Assembly (NCBI GenBank): GCA_029027825.1
Contig: CP093399.1
Location: 1,550,001-1,614,000 of the forward strand
Length of the DNA: 64,000 nucleotides
DNA from: Rs1 sp029027825
GTDB taxonomy: Bacteria; Pseudomonadota; Gammaproteobacteria; Pseudomonadales; Balneatricaceae
Direction: 5' to 3'
Part shown: piece after piece, positions 36,716 through 45,190 of the stretch
Layout: every line of letters begins with the position of its first letter
Numbering within the stretch: the stretch's first letter is position 1
Notes under the pieces: generated by a model
What the model was told of the DNA's origin: nothing
Seen by the model: the letters and a program-made list of their open reading frames with translations, nothing else
Database searches by the model: none
Made by a program: the position numbers and the translations under genes

Positions 36716-36777
36716 ATTTGCATGCAAAAGTTTAAAAACTCTCTAAGGGGCTCTTAATCAAAGAGGCCAAATAATAA

Positions 36778-36824
36778 GAGACCTCGACATAACGTTGCCC
36801 GCGCAGTAGTTATGCAGTGGTCTC
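36778..36824. repeat. MITE-B copy 1 (short stem-loop)
   Basis: GAGACCTCGACATAAC and its near complement GTTATGCAGTGGTCTC form a 47-bp imperfect stem-loop. The flanks match only 3 of 5 bases. It lies 40 bp before pheA. Confidence 0.8.
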
Positions 36825-36864
36825 AGCAAATATGTGATCGAGGTCACACGTTAAGGTAATACTT

Positions 36865-37692
36865 TTGTTAGAAAATATTGCTACACGCGGACCGAAAGGT
36901 ACCTATTCTGAACTGGCGACAAAACAATATATCAGCCATAACAATCTGAATTTAGACATTGTATTTTATAATTCCTTAAAAAAAACACTTGATGCGATCG
37001 GTAAAGAAGTAGAAATTGGTATTTTACCCATTGAAAACTTCTCCGAAGGTTTCGTTAATCTTGTTTTGGATTATTTAGTTACCGCTGACTTATATGTGCA
37101 ATCTGAAATTCTATTACCCATACAATTTTCTCTGGTTAGTTATTGTCAACACTTTGAAGATATTGATAGTATCTACGTACAATTTGTCGCTAAGGGCCAG
37201 TGTGCGGAGTATCTGGATAAATTTGAAACTGCACATTTTATTAGTACAGAAAGTAATACGGAGTCTCTTTTAGCAATTAAGGGAAAAACCAATACGGCAG
37301 CAGTAGTCCCCAGTCATTTATTGGAGACAGGTAGTTTTAATTATGTTGAAGAAAACATAACAGATTACAAAAACAACCAAACTCGATTTTTACTATTGTC
37401 AGGAAAAACAGACGATAGTTATAATGGATGTTCTGCGGATTATAAAACCAGTATCATCGTACTTTTTCATGACGACTACCCAGGGTATCTTGAAGGGGTT
37501 CTACATAAATTGACCAAGCGAAATATCAATATAACCTCTATTGTATCCAGACCAACCCGCAAAGTTTTTGGTAAATATCACTTCTTTATTGATCTGGATG
37601 GACACAGAGCAGACAAAGATCTCAAAATGGCGCTATTAGATATACAACAAGACTTTAAGGTTAAAATTTTAGGCTCTTTTCTTAAGCATTAA
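36865..37692 (+). CDS. pheA: Prephenate dehydratase
   Basis: The 275 residues hold a prephenate dehydratase domain (GPKGTYSELATKQY, LPIENFSEGFVNLVLDYL, and the catalytic-Thr motif NNQTRFLLLSG near 170) and a C-terminal ACT domain (HDDYPGYLEGVLHKLTKRNINITSIVSRPTRK). It makes phenylpyruvate for phenylalanine; no chorismate mutase domain is present. The start is TTG 36865 with TAAGGT 8 bp before. The usual ESRP of the ACT domain reads VSRP, so feedback control by Phe may differ. Confidence 0.92.
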   Translation: MLENIATRGPKGTYSELATKQYISHNNLNLDIVFYNSLKKTLDAIGKEVEIGILPIENFSEGFVNLVLDYLVTADLYVQSEILLPIQFSLVSYCQHFEDIDSIYVQFVAKGQCAEYLDKFETAHFISTESNTESLLAIKGKTNTAAVVPSHLLETGSFNYVEENITDYKNNQTRFLLLSGKTDDSYNGCSADYKTSIIVLFHDDYPGYLEGVLHKLTKRNINITSIVSRPTRKVFGKYHFFIDLDGHRADKDLKMALLDIQQDFKVKILGSFLKH

Positions 37693-37843
37693 TAAATGAT
37701 AATTTTTGTCTGTGCGCCACATATAACCTCTGAAAAGTCACCTACCTTGAAAAACACCGCCTACAAGCACACAGAGAAGATGCTGAGCCGTTCAGAGGCT
37801 CCCTTACCGCTACAGATCGTCTTTATGTTAGGAAGTAAGCTTG

Positions 37844-39310
37844 ATGAACACTGAACTATTAACCCAATTGTTCATCCCTAACATCGGTGATCAAAATGAT
37901 ATCCCCCAATATATTCACTTATTTAGAACCCTACAGAAAGCTATCGTTGAAGGGCGCTTAAGGTCTGGTAGCAAGTTACCTGCAAGCCGACCTTTGGCTG
38001 TTTCTTTAAAGCTTTCTAGAAACACGGTAAAGGCAGCCTACGAATTATTACAGGCAGAGGGCTATATTGAGACGAAAAAAGGAGCGGGCAGTTACGTCAC
38101 ATCTACAGACTTTACTCCTATCAGCCTAGAGGAAAAAACACCATTAGAGGTAAATAATGGAACAGCGATTAGCTACTCTAAATTAATGCATCGCCTAGAG
38201 TGGCAAAAGCATAATCAATCTATTCCTACAGCAGGCTTGTTAACACCTGCAATACCAGCGATGGCTGAATTTCCTTGGATGCAATGGCAAAAATCTATCC
38301 ACTTTGCGGGTAGAACCATGAAACATCAAAGCATGTCATCTAGTCTTGGTTGTGAATATTTAAGAGAGCAAATCTCTTCGTATTTGAAGATAGTGAGGGG
38401 GGTTAGCTGTAGTAGAAATAATATTTTAATATTCTCGGGCTCACAGCAAGCAATTTATTTAGCGCTGCAAGTATTAATTGATCCAGGTGACCATGTCTTA
38501 GTTGAAAACCCGTGCTATTACGGCATTAATGGCGCCTTAAATGCATTAGACGCTATTCAAATTCCCATAGATGTTGATCAACATGGCTTTAAATTAAACG
38601 TGGCTGATCAGCAGAAAAGTAAAGTTACCGTGATAACTCCCTCCCGAAATTATCCTCTTGGGCATACCTTAAGTTTACATCGAAGAATTGCATTATTGGA
38701 ATGGGCTAAATTAAATAATTCTTGGATAATAGAGGACGACTACGACAGTGAGTTTAGGTTTGATGGGCCGCCATTAACATCATTACAAGGATTGACAGCA
38801 CAGAGCAGGGTTATATATGCAGGAACGTTTAGCCGTATATTGCATCCATCTATCCGTATCGGTTATCTGGTATTGCCGAACGATTTAGTTGAGCCTTTCG
38901 CTACGGCTAAAAAGTTGATGCATGGCAATATTCCGGTACTACCACAGCTTGCTTTGGCTAATTTTATGGCTAATGGCCATTTTTCCAGTCATGTACGAAA
39001 AATGCGAAAATTATATTTACTGAGAAGGACTACTCTACAGCTTTTAATCAGTCGACACCTTAGCTACTGCTTAACTTTAGTCGATAGCGATGGTGGTATG
39101 CACTGTGTCTATCTATTGGCGGAAGGCTATGATGATAGAGAAGTTTGCGATAGTGCTAATCTACAGGGGATTGGCATTGCGCCCCTCTCTTCTTATTATC
39201 ATGGAGAATATTCTAAGCAAGGGCTAGTTATTGGGTTCGCAGGTTATAACGAAGTTGAGCTTACTCAAGGGGTGCTAGTATTGACTAAGGTTTTAATCGC
39301 ACTTAAATAG
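37844..39310 (+). CDS. MocR-type (GntR plus aminotransferase-fold) regulator lacking the PLP lysine
   Basis: The N-terminal winged helix spans residues 20-85 (LQKAIVEGRLRSGSKLPASRPLAVSLKLSRNTVKAAYELLQAEGYIETKKGAGSYV in overview). A class I aminotransferase-like domain fills 120-488 (SSLGCEYLREQI, GDHVLVENPCYYG, IIEDDYDSEFRF). In MocR proteins the Schiff-base lysine lies in GTFSKxLxPxLRxGY; here the text is GTFSRILHPSIRIGY (codon CGT), so the lysine is Arg. TPSHQFP is also changed to TPSRNYP. The start is ATG 37844 after AGGAAG. It lies between pheA and a PLP enzyme gene, its likely target. Confidence 0.92.
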   Translation: MNTELLTQLFIPNIGDQNDIPQYIHLFRTLQKAIVEGRLRSGSKLPASRPLAVSLKLSRNTVKAAYELLQAEGYIETKKGAGSYVTSTDFTPISLEEKTPLEVNNGTAISYSKLMHRLEWQKHNQSIPTAGLLTPAIPAMAEFPWMQWQKSIHFAGRTMKHQSMSSSLGCEYLREQISSYLKIVRGVSCSRNNILIFSGSQQAIYLALQVLIDPGDHVLVENPCYYGINGALNALDAIQIPIDVDQHGFKLNVADQQKSKVTVITPSRNYPLGHTLSLHRRIALLEWAKLNNSWIIEDDYDSEFRFDGPPLTSLQGLTAQSRVIYAGTFSRILHPSIRIGYLVLPNDLVEPFATAKKLMHGNIPVLPQLALANFMANGHFSSHVRKMRKLYLLRRTTLQLLISRHLSYCLTLVDSDGGMHCVYLLAEGYDDREVCDSANLQGIGIAPLSSYYHGEYSKQGLVIGFAGYNEVELTQGVLVLTKVLIALK

Positions 39311-39345
39311 ACTAGCGCGGGACGAGTAAATGAAGTACAAAATAT

Positions 39346-39428
39346 CGCCGTCAGCGTACCTTTTTATACGGGTATTATAACTGAGCATATTGAGCGGTTT
39401 TTTAACGACTGTGTTCGCTATTACTGCT
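39346..39428. repeat. Diverged MITE-B long-form fragment
   Basis: The stretch with GGGTATTATAACTGAGCATATTG and GCGGTTTTTTAACG matches the complement of the interior of the long MITE-B at 52201-52379. The ends are not recognisable. Confidence 0.55.
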
Positions 39429-39547
39429 TTTCTGCTGACACCGGTATGTGATCACAGACTGATGGTATATTATCTAAAGCATTTATACTGGCTGTACTCT
39501 TTTACCAGCTAAAAACCTTTTAGTTCCATATTTATCGAGTGGGATTA

Positions 39548-40843
39548 ATGAATTGTACTTTACGGATGGCAGATCAAATGAAACGCTCAGATGATAAAAT
39601 AAAACCTAACCAAGACAACTCTTTTACGTCTGATATTGTGCACTTTGATCGATCGATGCCACATGTTAATGGGGGAGTACATTATCCAATACACCCATCC
39701 ACACAATATAATTATGATTCTGTCAGTGCACTGATTAGTGTCTTCCAAGGAAAAACAAAAGGTAATTCACCTTACTCTAGGCAAGGGACACCCACCACAG
39801 CAGTGTTAGAAGCTAAGCTAGCCCAGGTTGAGGGCGGTGATGGGGCGATCGTTTTTTCGACGGGAATGGCCGCAATCACCGCTTCATTTTTCTCTTTACT
39901 CAAGGCAGGTGATCATATTGTTGTTTCTAAATTCTTATTTGGAAATACCGCTAGTTTATTCAATACGATGGAAGGCTTTGGTATCGAAGTAACCCGGGTT
40001 GATCCATCTGAGGCTATTAATGTCGAGAGCGCGCTGCGCCAAAATACTCGTATAGTCTTTGTAGAAACAGTGGCGAACCCTGGAACACAACTGCCTGATT
40101 TAGAAAGTATAGGCGAGTTATGTGCTACTAAAAAAATCATATATTTCGTAGATAACACGATTTTATCTCCCTATCTTTTTAGGCCCAAGAATATTCAAGC
40201 ATCTCTGGTTATTCACTCTCTGACTAAATCGATAGCGGGGCAAGGTCAGATATTAGGTGGGGTTGTGATCAACACTGGGTTGTATGATTGGTCAACGTAT
40301 CCGAATATCTTTTCCGCTTATCGCCTTGGAGATTCGAGTAAATGGGGGCTAATGCAAATAAGAAAAAAAGGTTTAAGAGATATGGGCGGCACCTTAACGT
40401 CTCATGCAGCGCATCTAATTAGCTTAGGGTTAGAAACCTTGGCTATTCGCATGGATAGGAATAGTGAAACAGCATTGAAGATCGCTATTTTTTTAGAGAA
40501 TCACGATAAAGTAAAAAAAGTTTATTATCCGATGCTGGAAAGTCACCCATCCTACTTGCAAGCCAAAAAATTGTTTAAGGCTGGGTCTTGGTTGCTGTCT
40601 TTTGAACTTAAAGATGCAGAAAGTTGCTTAGCATTTGTCGATAAACTTAATGTATTTATAAAGGCGACCGGATTAGCTGATTCACGTAGCTTGATAATAC
40701 CCGTTGCCCATACCATTTTTTGGGAGATGGGGGCGAAAAAGCGTCAAAAAATGGATATAAATGATGGATTGCTAAGGATATCAGTTGGTTTAGAAGAGAG
40801 CGCTTGTTTGATTGACGATCTTACACAGGCATTTGATGCTTGA
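39548..40843 (+). CDS. PLP-dependent cystathionine gamma-synthase/methionine gamma-lyase family protein
   Basis: This 431-residue fold-type I enzyme has YSRQGTPTTAVLEAKLAQVEGGDGAIVFSTGMAAI, the FLFGNTASLF loop, VETVANPGTQLPDLESI, the PLP-binding lysine in HSLTKSIAGQGQILGG near 230 and the C-terminal RISVGLEESACLIDDLTQAF. Members act on the sulfur side chain of homocysteine, methionine or homoserine esters; the LFGNT type is mostly annotated as methionine gamma-lyase-like. ATG 39548 is taken, following GTGGGA. It lies downstream of the MocR gene. Confidence 0.9.
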   Translation: MNCTLRMADQMKRSDDKIKPNQDNSFTSDIVHFDRSMPHVNGGVHYPIHPSTQYNYDSVSALISVFQGKTKGNSPYSRQGTPTTAVLEAKLAQVEGGDGAIVFSTGMAAITASFFSLLKAGDHIVVSKFLFGNTASLFNTMEGFGIEVTRVDPSEAINVESALRQNTRIVFVETVANPGTQLPDLESIGELCATKKIIYFVDNTILSPYLFRPKNIQASLVIHSLTKSIAGQGQILGGVVINTGLYDWSTYPNIFSAYRLGDSSKWGLMQIRKKGLRDMGGTLTSHAAHLISLGLETLAIRMDRNSETALKIAIFLENHDKVKKVYYPMLESHPSYLQAKKLFKAGSWLLSFELKDAESCLAFVDKLNVFIKATGLADSRSLIIPVAHTIFWEMGAKKRQKMDINDGLLRISVGLEESACLIDDLTQAFDA

Positions 40844-40872
40844 AGATCAGTAAAAATTAAGTTTATTGGATT

Positions 40873-41985
40873 TTAAACGACCATATCAACTTGTTGAATA
40901 TAACCGGTTTTTCCCGTTTCAGTTAAATAAAAACTAGACGCTTTAACTTGGCCGTTATACTGATTATCAACCCCTTTAAGAGCAAAAGGGGTATCGGTAG
41001 CTCCAAGATAAATAGCTCCTATATCCTGACTAGCTAAGCTACTTAATGAATCAATATCTTTGGTTTTAGTCCATAATTTCAATTCTTTGAAAATACTGTC
41101 TGCTGCATCAATAAAATTATTTCCATCTTCATCGTAACTTGCCAAATCTGCAAAGCCGTTACCTGATAAAGGACCAAAAAGCTCCGTTCCATCGTTAATC
41201 ACCCCGTCTTTATTTTTATCTAATGCGAGCATCGCGCCATTGGTTATGTAACTAATCAGGTCTTTGTTACCATCGGCATCTATATCAAATAAATACTTAT
41301 GGTTAGATAACTCAACTGAGCTACCGGGAAAATTAATAATTAGCGGGTCTTTAAATTGAATAGTATGAGTCGCTTGAGTAGTGCTGGTATAGCTATAGTG
41401 TCGTTCCATACTCATGTTTAAAGCGAAAGAGATGTTTTTACCGTCGGCCGTGGCAATAATTCCCGTAGAATTAAATGCTAAGCTCTCATGTTCCTCAATC
41501 GTTTCAGCGGTGTTTAAAGTCATTTCTACATAGATCCCTGATGACTCAGCAGCCAGATTGTTTGGCAGTGTAGAATGACAACAATTTTTTCCTAAATCAT
41601 TGTTATTAGCCGCTAAGCTGGCATTGAATTGATCTTTACCTTGAACGGCTAATGCTTGCAGCAAGCGCTGAAATAGACTCATACTAGCCATGAATGCTTT
41701 ATCTTGCGTTGACTGATGCTCTCTTAGGGCTCTAGATTTAAGCCCACTCTCATTCATCATCAAATTAGAGGCTGAGCTATCCTGAGTGTCGTTGCCATCA
41801 TTATCCAATTGAATTCTAAAATCAGCAATTAGTTGATTAAATTGAGTGTTTACATGCCCCTTATTGGCAGAATTCTGAGCTGTTTTAGAAGCATCTAAGT
41901 TGAGGGTGCTAGTCGTAGAAAAAGTTCTATAAGTGTTTTTTTGGTGCTCGGAGCTAATTGCCACTTCGCTAGATTTGATAATCAT
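40873..41985 (-). CDS. EF-hand-type calcium-binding protein of unknown role
   Basis: The 370 residues begin MIIKSSEVAISSEHQK and have no signal peptide. Residues 1-190 are not recognised. Residues 225-320 carry calcium-type loops (FDIDADGNKD, LDKNKDGVINDGTELFGPL, YDEDGNNFIDAADSIFKELKLW) that closely mirror residues 215-305 of the RTX protein at 7692-13736. The end has a beta-rich FYLTETGKTGYIQQVDMVV. Proteins of this type occur singly in many marine Gammaproteobacteria; no function is known. A MITE-A lies 98 bp upstream. Confidence 0.8.
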   Translation of the reverse strand: MIIKSSEVAISSEHQKNTYRTFSTTSTLNLDASKTAQNSANKGHVNTQFNQLIADFRIQLDNDGNDTQDSSASNLMMNESGLKSRALREHQSTQDKAFMASMSLFQRLLQALAVQGKDQFNASLAANNNDLGKNCCHSTLPNNLAAESSGIYVEMTLNTAETIEEHESLAFNSTGIIATADGKNISFALNMSMERHYSYTSTTQATHTIQFKDPLIINFPGSSVELSNHKYLFDIDADGNKDLISYITNGAMLALDKNKDGVINDGTELFGPLSGNGFADLASYDEDGNNFIDAADSIFKELKLWTKTKDIDSLSSLASQDIGAIYLGATDTPFALKGVDNQYNGQVKASSFYLTETGKTGYIQQVDMVV

Positions 41986-42082
41986 TATGTAGCCCATGTT
42001 ATTGGTTGATCGATTAATATTAAACGACAGCTGTAAATAGTTCAGTGCAAAAAAATACAGTGGTTCGTTCTATTAAGTTAGA

Positions 42083-42242
42083 CCTGAATCAGTGACTTCA
42101 CTGCACCACATAGCGCAAGCTCTTGATTCTACAGCGGTTAGAAAAATACCCGCTGAACCTACGGGTGCAGCTAAGATTTTTCAATTCCACTGTAGAACCA
42201 ATATCTTACACTCTGTATTCACTTTGAAGGCACGGATTCAGG
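42083..42242. repeat. MITE-A copy 6, with 5-bp target duplication
   Basis: It is in reverse orientation: starts CCTGAATCAGTGACTTCACT and ends GGCACGGATTCAGG. The flanks are TTAGA at 42078-42082 and 42243-42247. The interior TCTACAG...CTGTAGA pairs over a long imperfect hairpin. The complete element is the clearest representative of the family. Confidence 0.92.
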
Positions 42243-42247
42243 TTAGA

Positions 42248-42626
42248 GCCATGTTGTACGTACTTTTCTTTATCCATCAATCGGAAACGCCAGAACAGAA
42301 TTCAATCAAAAAAAGTCTGTGAAACAGCTAGCAACGCCATTTTCACGACATGGCACGCAATCTTCGGGTTAGGGAAATGTTGCACATGACCAATAATTAA
42401 GCAAAAAAGGTGCCAATAATTAGGTGCTTATACATAATAATAATCAAATTTTGCTGGGTAATGCACTCGATAATCAGAGTAGAGGGGGAGGGATCGCTAT
42501 AATATCAAGAGTTTGCGCTATGTAGCGCAGTGAATTCACTTACTTAGATATTAGCTAAAGAGGCAAGTTGCTGCTTTCGCTGCCATGGCAAGAAGGAGTA
42601 AGTGGCAAGTGTTGGCCGAAACTTAA
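42248..42626. other. spacer between MITE-A copy 6 and MITE-C copy 2
   Basis: No gene is seen. A minus or plus open frame reaching from the repeat (42092-42322) is an artefact of the MITE. Confidence 0.4.
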
Positions 42627-42634
42627 AAGATTTA

Positions 42635-42968
42635 CCTGATTAGCCATGTGTCTCCGCCACAGTGCAGCAAAAGATGCTTTTAATCTCTTCTCTGTGCCCT
42701 CTGTGTTAAAACCAATCCTTTAAAGATTTTTTCACCACAGAGGACACAGAGGCGCTGCGCTGCACAGAGGGAAAACAAAACACTACCTGATTAGTGCTGT
42801 GTCTTCACAGACGAACCTAAAGTAAAAAAAAATTACAAATAAATGACCTGGCTATAATCTAAACCATTATTAAATGATAAAAATATATTATAACTTCGCT
42901 TAACTTGTTGGAATTAATCACTTTGTTAAACAGCTGTCAAGTCAAGCGGAGTATGATGGTCAATCAGG
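42635..42968. repeat. MITE-C copy 2, with perfect 8-bp target duplication
   Basis: 334 bp from CCTGATTAGCCATGTGTC to TGGTCAATCAGG, flanked by AAGATTTA at 42627-42634 and 42969-42976. The inside is a long hairpin of CCTCTGTG and CACAGAGG words. It ends 12 bp after the stop of the YHS gene. Confidence 0.92.
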
Positions 42969-42980
42969 AAGATTTATAGC

Positions 42981-43439
42981 TCAGCCATTTTTTAAATTAA
43001 TCCAAGCTTTATCTGCAACTTTTCGATAGGACTTCCAATCTCCTTTTAGCCAGCGCTGACGACCAGCTTCGGCATAAAACAGGTATAGTTGGTCGCCAAA
43101 AAACTCCCATATTTTACCGTTAGTTGGCACCAGTCCTTCCCCTAAGCTAAGTGCATTGGCACAAAATCCGTTAAAAGTAGGCTTATATTTACCCGGGTTT
43201 TCCTGGAATTTGTTTGCCGAGAGCTGACTGGCAAAATGCCAGTTAGCTGCTAGGTACTTGACTACATATGTTTTTTTACCCAGCGTCGGCAAATGTTTGG
43301 CCCTCGCTATTTCGCTATGGTAGGAGACAGTATCATGCCCACCAATAGCCTTAGATCCCCAAAAACTCTTACTGACCATTTCAGCGACAGCAATAGTTGA
43401 TGAAATACTCAATAAAAGGCCAATAATTATTTTTTTCAT
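42981..43439 (-). CDS. Secreted YHS-domain protein
   Basis: The 152 residues begin with a signal peptide (MKKIIIGLLLSISSTIAVAE). The mature part has GGHDTVSYHSEIARAKH, TYVVKYLAANWHFASQLSANKFQENPGKYKPTFNGFCANALSLG, the YHS pattern reported in exported proteins. A copper or other metal role is often proposed for the family but is not shown here. The single-gene unit is bordered by MITE-C copies on both sides. Confidence 0.9.
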   Translation of the reverse strand: MKKIIIGLLLSISSTIAVAEMVSKSFWGSKAIGGHDTVSYHSEIARAKHLPTLGKKTYVVKYLAANWHFASQLSANKFQENPGKYKPTFNGFCANALSLGEGLVPTNGKIWEFFGDQLYLFYAEAGRQRWLKGDWKSYRKVADKAWINLKNG

Positions 43440-43674
43440 AGAGAAAACCTGTCATTCATGGCGAAGCGCTATCGTTAATAATCGCTATAGAGTATAGCTG
43501 TTGTATTTGCCTAAATTGTCAACGCTCAGTCAGTAAAAGCTTAATTTGGCAAGTCTTGGTCTAAAGATAGACAGATGCTCGAGGTATAGTTCCACGAATT
43601 AGCTTGAAAATGTCAGTTAAATATCACTGACAACGCTTGAAAAAGCTTCAACATGCATGCGACACCCTGATGTT
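43440..43674. other. spacer upstream of the YHS gene
   Basis: It should hold the YHS promoter. No gene or repeat family member is seen before the MITE-C at 43683. Confidence 0.4.
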
Positions 43675-43682
43675 ATAGGTTT

Positions 43683-43932
43683 CCTGATTAGTCCTGTGTC
43701 TCCGCCACAGTAAAAGATGCTTTTAATCTCTTCTCTCTTCTCTCTTCTCTCTTCTCTCTTCTCTGTGCTCTGTGTGGTAAAACCAATCCTTTAAATAATT
43801 TTTCACCACAGAGGACACAGAGGCGCTGCGCTGCACAGAGGAAAAACAAAACACTACCTGATTAGCGCTGTGTCTTAACAGACTGGCCTAAAGTAAAAAA
43901 AAATTGCAAATAAATGACTTGGCTTAATCAGG
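43683..43932. repeat. MITE-C copy 3, with 8-bp flanks and a 7-bp microsatellite
   Basis: It runs from CCTGATTAGTCCTGTGTC to GGCTTAATCAGG. The flanks ATAGGTTT and AAAGGTTT match at 7 of 8. Near 43726-43764 the unit TCTCTTC is repeated about five times in tandem, which the other copies lack. It is about 85 bp shorter than copies 1 and 2 because the right third is missing. Confidence 0.88.
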
Positions 43933-43986
43933 AAAGGTTTTAACTAAGATTTTCATTGCAGGGCCTGCTAGCACGCAATATTGGGA

Positions 43987-44550
43987 CTAGAGGTTAGATT
44001 TTTTTTGACGCCACCAAATTAGCAATCCAAAAACACCGAAGATATAACCGACAGCCCCGATAGCGTCTTGATAGCGTACTTTTTCTTGTAGGGCGTTGAT
44101 CTGTTCTGCCAATGGTTGTATTTGCTGTTGTAATTGATCGGCGATTACTTTTCTAAGCAGGGCAGTATCAAGGTTCGATAGATTCTTTGCTGGCATTGTC
44201 GCACTTGATTTAGGATCAATTGAGTCAAGCTGTCTTGGTTTTTTAATTTGCCATTTAGCAATATGTCCATCTAAGGTATTAGCAATAATTTGATATTCAC
44301 TACTGGGTAGAATGAGTTTAAATTTACCTGCTGCATTGCTGCGAACTTTGCTGTAGTTCGCCCCTGATTTATCTAAAATATCGATTGATAAATTCGCGAC
44401 GCCGGCACCACCTGCGAAGTAAACCTTTCCCTGTATAGAAATATTCTGTTCATCTATGACTTGAGTATATGCAAATACTTTAAGCAGGTGAGCGTGGCTA
44501 TCGATGGAAAATATTGAAATATATATAAAAACTGCGAATGCTTTCATCAT
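43987..44550 (-). CDS. nikL: NikL-type exported membrane-anchored protein of the nickel uptake system
   Basis: The 187 residues have a signal peptide ending SHAH, a beta-sandwich domain (ISIQGKVYFAGGAGVANLSIDILDKSG, then RSNAAGKFKLILPSSEYQIIAN), a helical stretch and a C-terminal membrane anchor (GYIFGVFGLLIWWRQKK). This order is that of the accessory component seen beside NikM/CbiM permeases. The start overlaps the nikM stop by 4 bp (ATGA). Confidence 0.82.
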   Translation of the reverse strand: MMKAFAVFIYISIFSIDSHAHLLKVFAYTQVIDEQNISIQGKVYFAGGAGVANLSIDILDKSGANYSKVRSNAAGKFKLILPSSEYQIIANTLDGHIAKWQIKKPRQLDSIDPKSSATMPAKNLSNLDTALLRKVIADQLQQQIQPLAEQINALQEKVRYQDAIGAVGYIFGVFGLLIWWRQKKSNL

Positions 44551-45182
44551 CCATTGGCCGGGCTGTTGAAGGCGCTAGGCGAAGTTCGAATAATAAAGCT
44601 GACCACGAAGGCCGTCACTGTCGCTTCAATTATAAGCAGGGGAATATTGGTCGCCAAGATGACTTTCATCATTGGCGCAAACTCTTGGCCACTAAAGTAT
44701 AAACTAGAGGCTAATAAAAGAGTGGTACAACCTATGCCAATCGCACCAGCCAATGCCCCAATGATGATCGCAAAGCGCTTTGAAACACCTTCATAACTGG
44801 CCAGTTGATTTAGTAATAACGGCCTTAACAGTACGGCGACTATAATGGCCGGCACTGCCATGTTAAATGTGTTAACTCCCAGTACTAGCAGCCCACCATA
44901 ACCGAAAAACATTAGTTGCAAGACTAGTGCCACAAAAATGGCGGGTATCGCAGCCCAACCTAACAATAACCCCATCAAACCATTAAATAATAAATGGATT
45001 GAGCTCGGGCCCACCGGAAAAGTAATCATTGATGAAATAAAAAATACTGCCGCTAGCATTGCAGTCTGGGGGATTTTATCTAAATCTAATTTCTTTAACC
45101 CGTAACTCAACACCACGATAGTGCCCAGCGCACCTAAAGTTAAAATTTCCGTAGAGACTACGCCGTCCGGTATATGTGCCAT
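44547..45182 (-). CDS. nikM: NikM/CbiM-type substrate-binding permease of an ECF nickel/cobalt transporter
   Basis: The 211 residues form a six- or seven-helix membrane protein beginning MAHIPDGVVSTEIL. The early His that binds Ni or Co in CbiM/NikM is present but shifted by one (MAH instead of MH). It contains GPSSIHLLFNGLMGLLLGWAAIPAI and LVLGVNTFNMAVPA, diagnostic for the family. The association with NikR indicates nickel. It lies between nikK and nikL. No T-component (NikQ) or ATPase (NikO) gene follows. Confidence 0.92.
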   Translation of the reverse strand: MAHIPDGVVSTEILTLGALGTIVVLSYGLKKLDLDKIPQTAMLAAVFFISSMITFPVGPSSIHLLFNGLMGLLLGWAAIPAIFVALVLQLMFFGYGGLLVLGVNTFNMAVPAIIVAVLLRPLLLNQLASYEGVSKRFAIIIGALAGAIGIGCTTLLLASSLYFSGQEFAPMMKVILATNIPLLIIEATVTAFVVSFIIRTSPSAFNSPANG

Positions 45183-45190
45183 TTTTTATC

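Noticed and set aside
42092..42322. 76-codon plus-strand open frame
   Set aside because: It lies almost wholly inside MITE-A copy 6, and its composition is that of the fold-back element.
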